Origin: Bacillota bacterium
GTDB lineage: Bacteria; Bacillota; Clostridia; Peptostreptococcales; Anaerovoracaceae
Assembly: GCA_016281165.1 (NCBI GenBank)
Contig: JAEEIC010000107.1
Span: 1 to 7,739 of the forward strand
Length of the DNA: 7,739 nucleotides
Direction: 5' to 3'
In this document: positions 1 through 5,753 of the stretch, piece after piece
Position numbering within the stretch: the first letter of the stretch is position 1
Layout: each line of letters starts with the position of its first letter
The notes under the pieces: model-generated
Seen by the model: only the letters and a program-made list of their open reading frames with translations
What the model was told of the DNA's origin: nothing
Databases searched by the model: none
Program-made: the position numbers and the translations under genes

Positions 1-1
1 C

Positions 2-235
2 AACTGCCTCTTCTGCTACTGCCCCCTGTACGCCCTGGGCGACCGCTGCGAAGGAGCCTTCAGGTATATCAGGCGGGGCGAACGCCTGATCAAGGACTGC
101 AGCGCCTGCATGATCCCCCACAGGCCGGAGAATTACGCTTACATCACCGGGCGCTACGATGAGATACTGGCGCTCGCGCTGGCGAACCACGAGCCCGGAA
201 CGAGGGAGGAGCCCCCGAAGAAGGATCCGCGCTGA
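2..235 (+). CDS. Cys-rich small domain protein, 3' part (5' end outside window)
   Basis: The open frame enters from the left edge and encodes the last 77 residues before a TGA stop. It begins NCLFCYCPLYALGDRC and continues with a KDCSACMIPH stretch, giving cysteines at visible residues 2, 5, 7, 16, 33 and 36 followed by a His. This Cys spacing and the CPLY and DC..C..PH words match the small cysteine-rich domain (zf-like family, PF04071) as I remember it. Family members are often found near, or fused to, cobalamin biosynthesis proteins and are presumed to bind metal, but their biochemical role is not established. The last 20 or so residues are a charged, proline-rich tail beyond the domain. 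The N-terminus is missing only because the window starts inside the gene. An intrinsic terminator follows 10 nt after the stop, so this gene ends its own transcription unit and is separate from the ABC operon. Confidence 0.8.
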   Translation, partial: NCLFCYCPLYALGDRCEGAFRYIRRGERLIKDCSACMIPHRPENYAYITGRYDEILALALANHEPGTREEPPKKDPR

Positions 236-245
236 CAGAAACGAT

Positions 246-278
246 AAAACTGCAGGGCCGGTGTCCTGCAGTTTTTTT
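246..278 (+). terminator. Rho-independent terminator of the Cys-rich protein gene
   Basis: A perfect 11-bp stem (246-256 with 265-275, core CTGCAGG/CCTGCAG) closes an 8-nt loop. The stem runs into a tract of seven T at 272-278. It lies 10 nt after the stop codon at 233-235, which is a classic intrinsic terminator arrangement. The A-run at 246-249 opposite the T-run could also allow some termination on the other strand. Confidence 0.93.
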
Positions 279-295
279 GACTGTTTTTCGCCCCG

Positions 296-316
296 CCGCA
301 AAAGACTGTTTTGCGG
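296..316. other. Small perfect inverted repeat between terminator and promoter
   Basis: Eight bases, CCGCAAAA (296-303), are repeated inverted as TTTTGCGG (309-316) around a 5-nt GACTG spacer. No T-tract follows on either strand, so it is not a convincing terminator. It sits about 29 nt upstream of the -35 box of the ABC operon promoter, so it could be a protein-binding site. No function is shown by the sequence alone. Confidence 0.4.
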
Positions 317-344
317 ACGATTGGTGATTCCGATAATTTAAGGT

Positions 345-373
345 TTGAAATCCTCCCCTTCTTTATGTATAGT
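345..373 (+). promoter_or_regulatory. Sigma-A-type promoter of the ABC transporter operon
   Basis: TTGAAA (345-350, 5/6 to consensus) and TATAGT (368-373, 5/6) are separated by exactly 17 nt. The expected transcription start is near 380, giving an A-rich 5' leader of about 30 nt before the first permease start at 410. The promoter lies downstream of the terminator at 246-278, as expected for a new transcription unit. Confidence 0.75.
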
Positions 374-409
374 TATAGCGTTCCGAAAAAAAGCGAAAGC
401 AGATAAGGC

Positions 410-1366
410 ATGACTCTGTATATAATCAAAAGGATACTCCTCATAATACCCGTCGTCCTGGCCGTGATACTGCTGGTCTTCGGCCTTCTTTACATCACCC
501 CCGGCTCCCATATGGACCGCCTGGCGGTGAAGACCGGCGACTCCTTCGATCCCGTCCTCGACGTGATAGCGCCTTCGGGCGGCTTTTTCGCCAGGTACCT
601 CAGGTACTGCTACAACATGTTCTTCAAGTTCGAGTTCGGCAGCGGCGGGCGCGGCGTCGCCGATATCAGCGCCCAGATACTGATGCGCTGGGGCTGGACC
701 CTGAAGCTTGCCGGCCTCTCTCTTCTGCTCAGCGCCCTGATAGGCATCCCGGCGGGCATAATCTCCGCCGTAAAGAGCAGCGGATGGCAGGATCGGACCA
801 TCTCCGCTGCGGCGACGGTGCTTTCGTCCATACCGAGCTACTGCCTGGCCGTGGGCCTGGCGCTGCTCTTCGCCCTGAAGCTGGGCTGGCTCCCTTCATA
901 CGGAGTCACGGAGAGCGGGTCTTTGGTGCTTCCGGTCATAACGGTCTCCGCCATGGGCATCAGCCAGTTCATCAGGGTCGTCAGAGCCGCGGTCTCGGAG
1001 ACGCTGGAGAAGGAATACATCACCGCTTTAAGAGCGGCGGGCCTTAAGGAACGCCTCGTCGTCGGCGCGCACGCCCTGAGGAACGCCCTGGTACCCATCA
1101 GCGCTTCTCTGGGTGAGACCGCCACCAAGATACTCGGGGGCGGCTTCGTCGCCGAGAAGTTCTTCGCCATACCCGGCATCGGCTTTTACCTCATAAAAGC
1201 CGTCGATCAGGTGCAGCCGGTGATCATACTCGCCTGCGCCTCCAGCACCGCCGTCGTTTTGGTGCTCATAAATTTCTGCACCGACATGATCAGTCTCGCG
1301 GCCGATCCCCAGATGAGGAAGAGGGTCTCGTCGCGCGCGAAGGGAGGACGCCGCGATGGAAGATAA
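410..1366 (+). CDS. ABC importer permease, OppB/DppB/NikB family
   Basis: This 318-residue integral membrane protein is one of two channel subunits of a peptide- or nickel-type ABC importer. The N-terminus MTLYIIKRILLIIPV followed by a TM helix (about 9-29) ending in TPG is typical of the OppB/DppB side of the family. Further hydrophobic segments lie at about 98-120, 131-158, 172-190, 225-245 and 268-291. The cytoplasmic EAA-type loop that contacts the ATPase is at 203-229 (YITALRAAGLKER..HALRN). Length is normal. The usual PGDP word after TM1 reads PGSH here. The start is secure because an in-frame TAA at 404-406 lies just upstream and a later start would cut TM1. The start has only a weak, very close Shine-Dalgarno (AAGG at 405-408). 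The gene overlaps the next permease by 11 nt, so the two are translationally coupled. Substrate cannot be told from the sequence. Confidence 0.93.
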   Translation: MTLYIIKRILLIIPVVLAVILLVFGLLYITPGSHMDRLAVKTGDSFDPVLDVIAPSGGFFARYLRYCYNMFFKFEFGSGGRGVADISAQILMRWGWTLKLAGLSLLLSALIGIPAGIISAVKSSGWQDRTISAAATVLSSIPSYCLAVGLALLFALKLGWLPSYGVTESGSLVLPVITVSAMGISQFIRVVRAAVSETLEKEYITALRAAGLKERLVVGAHALRNALVPISASLGETATKILGGGFVAEKFFAIPGIGFYLIKAVDQVQPVIILACASSTAVVLVLINFCTDMISLAADPQMRKRVSSRAKGGRRDGR

Positions 1367-2219
1367 GAGCCTGAGGCTGCCCTCCGAAAGGAGCTGGCTG
1401 TCGCGCTTCACGAAGGATCCCGCCGGCATGGCCGCTCTCGCGATATTCCTGGTGATAGTCATATGCTGCGTGGCGGCTCCCCTCGTCACCTCCTACGCCT
1501 ACGACAGCATGTCTGTCGCCGACCGCTTCATGAAGCCCTGCAGGGAGCACATCTTCGGCTGCGATTACTGCGGAAGAGACCTCTTCTCGAGGATACTCTA
1601 CGGCGGCCGCATGACCCTGCGCATCGCGGGGACCGCGACCGTCCTGGCCTGCAGCGCCGGCCTCGTGGTCGGCATCGCCTGCGGCTGCATAGGCGGGCGC
1701 TTCGACCTCATCGTCATGAGGATGATGGAGGTGCTCTCCTCGGTGCCTTCGCTCCTTTTGGTCATACTCGCCGAATGCCTCATGGGCTGGGGCAAGGGCA
1801 ACTTCATGTACGCCATGGCGGTGGCGGCCCTGCCGTCCTTCGTCAGGCTCATCAGGGCCGGAGTCAGCCAGATCATGGGAAGATCCTACATAGAGGCCGC
1901 CAGGGCCCTGGGAGTCAGGGGCCTGGGCCTGGTCATAAGGCATATACTGCCCAATATACTGCCCTCGATGTTCGTCCACCTCACCGGCGCCTTCGCCGAG
2001 CAGATACTGCTCTGCTCCGTGATGGGCTATCTGGGGATAGGCGTCAACCCGCCCAAGGCGGAGTGGGGGCTTCTGGTATACGAGGGCTATACGAATATAA
2101 GGAAGGTCCCCTTCACGGCCCTGATCCCGGCGTTCGTCATAGCTCTATGCGTGCTGTCCGTTAACCTGATCGGCAACAGCCTGCGCGACTGCCTGGACGG
2201 AGGTGAGAAGGATGAGTGA
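1356..2219 (+). CDS. ABC importer permease, OppC/DppC/NikC family
   Basis: This 287-residue second channel subunit pairs with the product of the previous gene. A cytoplasmic N-terminus with the family-typical KDPAGMAALAIF entry leads into TM1 (about 25-46). A short outside loop follows, carrying the OppC signature HIFGCDYCGRDLFSRILYG (65-83). More TM segments lie at about 91-115, 124-145, 151-170, 206-230 and 253-274. The EAA loop is at 178-204 (YIEAARALG..RHILPN), and the C-terminal family motif NLIGNSLRDCLD is at 270-281. The normally non-Cys positions in the outer-loop signature are C69 and C72, with C62 nearby. The protein has about a dozen cysteines in all. A clear GGGAGG ribosome site at 1342-1347 sits 8 nt before the ATG. 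The gene overlaps the first permease by 11 nt and the first ATPase by 8 nt. Confidence 0.93.
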   Translation: MEDKSLRLPSERSWLSRFTKDPAGMAALAIFLVIVICCVAAPLVTSYAYDSMSVADRFMKPCREHIFGCDYCGRDLFSRILYGGRMTLRIAGTATVLACSAGLVVGIACGCIGGRFDLIVMRMMEVLSSVPSLLLVILAECLMGWGKGNFMYAMAVAALPSFVRLIRAGVSQIMGRSYIEAARALGVRGLGLVIRHILPNILPSMFVHLTGAFAEQILLCSVMGYLGIGVNPPKAEWGLLVYEGYTNIRKVPFTALIPAFVIALCVLSVNLIGNSLRDCLDGGEKDE

Positions 2220-3198
2220 CGAGAGCCTGCTCAAAGTCAGCGGTCTTTCCGTGAGCTTCCCCACCGGCCGCGGCCTTCTGAGAGCGGTCAGGGGCATATC
2301 CTACGAGCTGGGGCCCGGCGAGACTCTGGGCATAGTCGGCGAATCAGGCAGCGGCAAGAGCGTGAGCTCCTTCGCCCTCATGGGGCTGCTCAAGCCTTCG
2401 GCCGTCATCGAAGGGGAGGGCCTCTTCGAGGGAAGAGATCTTCTCACCATGAGCAGAAGAGACCTCGAGACCATCAGGGGCCGGGATATCGCCATGATAT
2501 TCCAGGATCCTCTCTCCAGCCTCGATCCCTGCTTCACCATCTCCCGCCATCTGGTCGAAGCCCTGCAGGCGCACCGCACCATACCCAGGGCCGAGGCCGA
2601 GAAGGAAGCGGAGGAGATGCTGCGCGCGGCGGGCATCAGGAACGCCTCCCAGGTGATGAGGCAGTATCCCTTCGAGCTCTCGGGCGGCATGCGCCAGAGG
2701 GTGATGATAGCGATCGCCCTGCTCTCAAAACCCAGGCTCCTGATCGCGGACGAGCCTACCACGGCCCTCGACGTCACCGTGCAGGACCAGATACTGAGGC
2801 TGCTGAAAAAGCTCAGGGACCTGAACGGGACCTCGATGATATTCATAACCCACAATTTCGGCATCGTCGCCAGGCTCTGCGACCGGGTGATGGTGATGTA
2901 CGGAGGGCGCATAGTGGAGAGGGCCTCGGTAAGGCAGATCTTCGAGGAGCCCGTCCACCCCTATACGAGAGCGCTGCTCGCGGCCATACCGCGCATGGAC
3001 GACGACAAGAGCGTCCCCCTGCCCGCCATCTCGGGCCAGCCCTACGATCCTCACTCGGAGGACGCCGGCTGCCCCTTCCGGGAGCGCTGCCCCAGGGCCT
3101 TTGAGCGCTGCGGCGAGATGCCTCCCGAGACTGCGGTAGGAGACGGCCACAGCGCAGCCTGCTGGCTGGCCGGAAAGGAGGCCCCGCGTGAACAGTGA
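2212..3198 (+). CDS. ABC importer ATPase, OppD/DppD/NikD family
   Basis: This 328-residue cytoplasmic ATPase powers the importer. Walker A GESGSGKS is at 43-50, the Q-loop at Q98 (IFQDP), the ABC signature LSGGM at 156-160, Walker B LLIADEP at 176-182 (D180, E181), a D-loop TALD, and the switch histidine at H214 (ITHN). After about residue 250 comes the C-terminal oligopeptide/dipeptide transporter extension (HPYTRALLAAIP). Four cysteines, C287, C293, C300 and C317, form the CPF.ERCP...ERC...CW pattern. This pattern is known to hold a [4Fe-4S] cluster in some family members. The open frame reaches back to a GTG at 2203, but I prefer ATG 2212 because GGAGG at 2199-2203 is then 8 nt away and the GTG would overlap the ribosome site. 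The start overlaps the upstream stop by 8 nt, and the 3' end overlaps the next ATPase by 11 nt. Confidence 0.93.
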   Translation: MSDESLLKVSGLSVSFPTGRGLLRAVRGISYELGPGETLGIVGESGSGKSVSSFALMGLLKPSAVIEGEGLFEGRDLLTMSRRDLETIRGRDIAMIFQDPLSSLDPCFTISRHLVEALQAHRTIPRAEAEKEAEEMLRAAGIRNASQVMRQYPFELSGGMRQRVMIAIALLSKPRLLIADEPTTALDVTVQDQILRLLKKLRDLNGTSMIFITHNFGIVARLCDRVMVMYGGRIVERASVRQIFEEPVHPYTRALLAAIPRMDDDKSVPLPAISGQPYDPHSEDAGCPFRERCPRAFERCGEMPPETAVGDGHSAACWLAGKEAPREQ

Positions 3199-4162
3199 GA
3201 ATAAAGAGCCTCTGATCAGAGGCGCGGGCCTGCGCAAGGAATTCGGCAGCAGGAAGAACGGAAGAAGACGCGTGACGAGAGCGGTCGACGGCGTCGATAT
3301 CGAGCTCATGAGGGGCGAGACCCTGGGCTTGGTCGGCGAATCGGGCTGCGGCAAGAGCACTCTGGGCAGGCTCCTCATACGCCTCACCGAGCCCGACGAC
3401 GGGCGCGTGATCTTCGAGGGAGAGGACATCACCGAAGTCTCGATGAAGCCCTACAGAAAGTCGCTGCAGATAGTCTTCCAGGATCCGGGCGGTTCTCTGG
3501 ATCCCAGGATGAAGGTGGGCGACATAGTGGCGGAAGGCCTCGCGATCAACGGCATCGGCAAAGATAAAGAAGAAAGAAGAAGGATAGCGGCGGAGCAGCT
3601 GCTGCAGGTGGGCCTGGGGCCCGAGTGCCTCGACAGGCGCCCGCGCTCGTTCTCGGGCGGACAGCAGCAGAGGATAGCGATAGCCAGGGCCCTGGCGGTC
3701 TCTCCGGCCTTCCTGGTCTGCGACGAGCCGGTCTCGTCCCTGGACGTTTCCTACCAGGCGCAGATCATGAACCTGCTCTCGGAGCTGCAGAAGAAGCTGG
3801 GCCTCACCTATCTCTTCATATCGCACGATCTCAACGTGGTGAGGAGGCTCTCCGACCGCATCGCGGTCATGTATCTGGGCCGTATCGTGGAGCAGGGGCC
3901 GGCGGACGATATCTGCGCCGATCCCAGGCATCCTTATACTAAGGCCCTGCTCGCCGCGGTGCCCGTGCCCGATCCCGACGCGTACGATGAGGACGCGCAG
4001 GAGGCTTCCGATCTTTGGGAGGAAGCTCCCGAGGAGGGCTGTTCCTTCCTTCCGCGCTGCGCCCGCGCCCTTGAGCGCTGCCGCAGCGAAAAGCCGGGGC
4101 TCTTCGATCTCGGCAGCGGAAGATACTGCGCCTGCTGGCTTTACGAAGACAGCGATCAGTGA
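3188..4162 (+). CDS. ABC importer ATPase, OppF/DppF/NikE family
   Basis: This 324-residue protein is the second ATPase of the transporter. Walker A GESGCGKS is at 50-57, the Q-loop at Q98 (VFQDPGGSLDPR), the signature SFSGGQQQR at 154-162, Walker B FLVCDEP at 175-181 (D179, E180), a D-loop SSLD and H213 (ISHD). The FQDP.GSLDPR and FSGGQQQR words point to the OppF/DppF half of the pair. The C-terminal extension carries C285, C291, C298 and a CxC at C314/C316, matching the cysteine motif of its partner. Between the ATPase core and those cysteines is an acidic insert (about 263-283, DPDAYDEDAQE..). Translation starts at GTG 3188, supported by AAGGAGG at 3175-3181 with a 6-nt spacer, and overlaps the previous stop by 11 nt. 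The stop codon overlaps a likely promoter -10 for the next gene. Confidence 0.93.
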   Translation: MNSENKEPLIRGAGLRKEFGSRKNGRRRVTRAVDGVDIELMRGETLGLVGESGCGKSTLGRLLIRLTEPDDGRVIFEGEDITEVSMKPYRKSLQIVFQDPGGSLDPRMKVGDIVAEGLAINGIGKDKEERRRIAAEQLLQVGLGPECLDRRPRSFSGGQQQRIAIARALAVSPAFLVCDEPVSSLDVSYQAQIMNLLSELQKKLGLTYLFISHDLNVVRRLSDRIAVMYLGRIVEQGPADDICADPRHPYTKALLAAVPVPDPDAYDEDAQEASDLWEEAPEEGCSFLPRCARALERCRSEKPGLFDLGSGRYCACWLYEDSDQ

Positions 4163-4168
4163 TATAAT
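4140..4168 (+). promoter_or_regulatory. Likely internal promoter for the TSCPD gene
   Basis: A perfect TATAAT (4163-4168) begins one base after the ATPase stop codon. Exactly 17 nt upstream is TTTACG (4140-4145), a 4/6 match to the -35 consensus. The predicted transcript start is near 4175. The region to the TSCPD start is AT-rich and has no terminator, so the gene may be read both from here and by read-through from the ABC operon. Confidence 0.55.
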
Positions 4169-4214
4169 ATACAGAATAGTCAAAAAATAGAATTTAAATA
4201 CAAGGAGGAACACC

Positions 4215-4472
4215 ATGCATTGCGAATTCAATCCCAAGGGAGTATGCAGCGTACACATCAGCTTTGACATCGAGGACGGGCTCCTGCGCAACGTCAAGTA
4301 CACCGGCGGCTGCGACGGGAACCTCAAGGCCATAAGCAAGCTCGTCGAGGGCAGGAACGCCGCCGAGGTCGCGAAGCTGCTCGAGGGCAATACCTGCGGC
4401 TGGAAGCCGACTTCCTGCGCCGACCAGCTCTCGAAGGCCATCACCGGGGCCCTTTCGAGCGCCGACGCTTAA
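4215..4472 (+). CDS. Small TSCPD-domain protein (TIGR03905-like)
   Basis: This 85-residue protein matches the small stand-alone TSCPD family common in Clostridia. It has an N-terminal F.PKGVCS word (C11), the central GGC.GNLKAISKLVEG block (30-46, C33) and a C-terminal C61...TSCADQL block (66-72, C68). The family is named for a TSCPD word also found at the C-terminus of vitamin B12-dependent ribonucleotide reductases. Here the Pro of that word is Ala (TSCAD). The conserved cysteines suggest metal binding or redox, but no function is established. C3 is an additional cysteine. An excellent AAGGAGG (4202-4208) with a 6-nt spacer fixes the start. The gene follows the second ATPase by 52 nt. A role in the transporter is possible from position alone but not supported otherwise. 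Confidence 0.88.
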   Translation: MHCEFNPKGVCSVHISFDIEDGLLRNVKYTGGCDGNLKAISKLVEGRNAAEVAKLLEGNTCGWKPTSCADQLSKAITGALSSADA

Positions 4473-4504
4473 GGCCTTCCGCGTAAACTGATCAGGACCT
4501 TGAA

Positions 4505-4535
4505 AAGGGGACGAGAGCGGCGCTCTCGTCCCCTT
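4505..4535 (+). terminator. Strong GC-rich hairpin after the TSCPD gene, likely terminator
   Basis: A perfect 14-bp stem (4505-4518 with 4522-4535, AAGGGGACGAGAGC and its complement) closes a 3-nt GGC loop, 32 nt after the stop codon. The following bases (AACAATTCTTAC) are AT-rich but lack a true T-run, so the U-tail is weak. It may act together with the second hairpin at 4579, or stabilise the mRNA 3' end. Confidence 0.6.
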
Positions 4536-4578
4536 AACAATTCTTACAATATTCTTAAATCATAATTTCGATATCCTT

Positions 4579-4603
4579 AAAAGCTTGAAATTTCAAGCTT
4601 TTT
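4579..4603. terminator. 24-bp perfect palindrome, likely second (bidirectional) terminator
   Basis: Positions 4579-4602 form a perfect palindrome with half-site AAAAGCTTGAAA. Folded as RNA it gives a 10-bp stem with a 4-nt loop, ending in five T (4599-4603) on the + strand and four or more on the - strand. It lies between the TSCPD gene and the promoter of the GH25 gene, so a back-up terminator is the simplest reading. A dimeric regulator site is the alternative. Confidence 0.55.
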
Positions 4604-4641
4604 CAGTTTCGGCCCTCACAGGCTCTTAACAGAGTCTTCAC

Positions 4642-4670
4642 TTGTTAGCGCAGTCCCGCTATGCTAATAT
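4642..4670 (+). promoter_or_regulatory. Extended -10 promoter for the GH25-PspC unit
   Basis: TTGTTA (4642-4647) and TAATAT (4665-4670) are 17 nt apart. The -10 is preceded by TGC (4662-4664), the extended -10 TGn element. The predicted transcript start is near 4677, about 20 nt before the GH25 gene's ATG, leaving just enough leader for the ribosome site. Confidence 0.65.
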
Positions 4671-4695
4671 AACTGCAGGAAAGAGGGGTAATGAG

Positions 4696-5751
4696 ATGAA
4701 AAAACGCTTTGCGCGCCTGCTGGCGCTGGGGCTGGTCCTGACACTGGCTCTCAGCTCATGCGCGTTCGGCAAGCTGACCGAAGAGAAGGGGGAAGAGAAT
4801 CCCAAGCTGGCTCTCAGGGACGAAGGGGAGCAGGCCCAGGCGCCTGCTGAGCCCGCTGAGCCTGTCCCCCCCGTGCCGCAGGAAGACGACGATACAGAAT
4901 ACATAAAAGTGTCCGTGGAGGAGTTCAAGAGGCTGGCTGCCGGGAGCTCCAACCTCTGGGAGTTCGTCCAGAGGTTCTTCAAGGACCATATAGTCTACAG
5001 GGACCAGCTGGGCCAGTTCCAGTACGAGCCCATAAACAAGGATCTCCCCAGATCCGACTACGATTTCTCCAATCTGGTCAACGTGAAGCCCCCCGGCAAG
5101 GAGTTTGAATACCGGGTCGACGGCAAGACCGTCTCCATCAAGGGCATAGACGTCTCCAAATACCAGGGCGATATCGACTGGGAGAAGGTCGCGGCCGACG
5201 GCGTAAAGTTCGCCTTCATCAGGCTGGGCTACAGAGGCTACGGCAGCGGCGCCATGGTCCTCGACGATAAGTTCGCGCAGAACATATCCGGGGCGATAAA
5301 GGCCGGAGTGGGCGTGGGTATATACTTCGTCACCCAGGCCGTCACTCCCGAAGAGGGGGCGGAGGAAGCCGCCTTCGTGCTCGAGAACATCGCCCCTTAT
5401 AAGGTCACCTGGCCCATAGTCCTCGACATGGAGGAGACCTCGGGCTCCAATCCCCGCACCGCCGGCATGAGCGCCTCCGAAAGGACGGACGCGGCCATCG
5501 CCTTCTGCGAGGCGATAAAAAAGGCCGGCCACACTCCCATGCTCTACACCCACATAAGGTGGTTCATCGAGGAGCTTGAGCTGGAGAGGCTCACGGATTA
5601 CGACAAATGGTTCGCTCAGTATTTCAACAGGCCCTTCTTCCCCTACGAGTTCCAGGTCTGGCAGTATACCAACACCGGCGCCGTGGACGGCATCAAGGGG
5701 AATGTTGATCTTAATATAAGCTTTAAAGATTATTCTCAGAAGGGGGAATAG
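4696..5751 (+). CDS. Lipoprotein with GH25 (lysozyme/muramidase) domain
   Basis: This 351-residue secreted lipoprotein is predicted to cleave peptidoglycan glycan strands (N-acetylmuramidase). A Lys/Arg start, a hydrophobic core (about 8-19) and the lipobox LSSC (19-22) indicate lipid anchoring at C22. An acidic, proline-rich spacer follows (about 27-66). Next is a segment I do not recognise (about 67-147), with VSVEEFKRLAAGSSNLWEF and other conserved-looking words. The GH25 domain spans about 149-346: GIDVSKYQG with D152, PIVLDMEE with D244 and E246, and GNVDLN with D338. These are the four acidic positions expected of an active GH25 site. ATG 4696 is chosen over an upstream TTG (4642), which lies inside the promoter. 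It gives a proper signal peptide and has AGAGGGG at 4682-4688, 7 nt before it. The stop is 2 nt from the PspC gene, indicating co-translation. Confidence 0.9.
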   Translation: MKKRFARLLALGLVLTLALSSCAFGKLTEEKGEENPKLALRDEGEQAQAPAEPAEPVPPVPQEDDDTEYIKVSVEEFKRLAAGSSNLWEFVQRFFKDHIVYRDQLGQFQYEPINKDLPRSDYDFSNLVNVKPPGKEFEYRVDGKTVSIKGIDVSKYQGDIDWEKVAADGVKFAFIRLGYRGYGSGAMVLDDKFAQNISGAIKAGVGVGIYFVTQAVTPEEGAEEAAFVLENIAPYKVTWPIVLDMEETSGSNPRTAGMSASERTDAAIAFCEAIKKAGHTPMLYTHIRWFIEELELERLTDYDKWFAQYFNRPFFPYEFQVWQYTNTGAVDGIKGNVDLNISFKDYSQKGE

Positions 5752-5753
5752 TA

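Noticed and set aside
159..341. 60-codon + strand frame after the Cys-rich gene
   Set aside because: It overlaps the better-supported Cys-rich frame, crosses the terminator, is Arg/Ser-rich and has no ribosome binding site.
1290..1979. 229-codon open frame on the - strand
   Set aside because: It is antisense to the second permease, rich in His, Asp, Gly and Ala with no hydrophobic or motif structure, and is a compositional shadow.
2203..2211. GTG at 2203 as start of the first ATPase
   Set aside because: It overlaps its own candidate ribosome site. ATG 2212 has GGAGG 8 nt upstream and gives a normal N-terminus.
2843..4444. 533-codon open frame on the - strand
   Set aside because: It lies antisense to both ATPase genes and the TSCPD gene, which have full family motifs. 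Its protein is Arg/Ala/Leu-rich with no recognisable domain, and it is a by-product of high GC with few stops.
4642..4695. TTG at 4642 as start of the GH25 protein
   Set aside because: It is the -35 box of the promoter and would bury the signal peptide behind 18 extra residues. ATG 4696 has a ribosome site and a proper lipoprotein signal.
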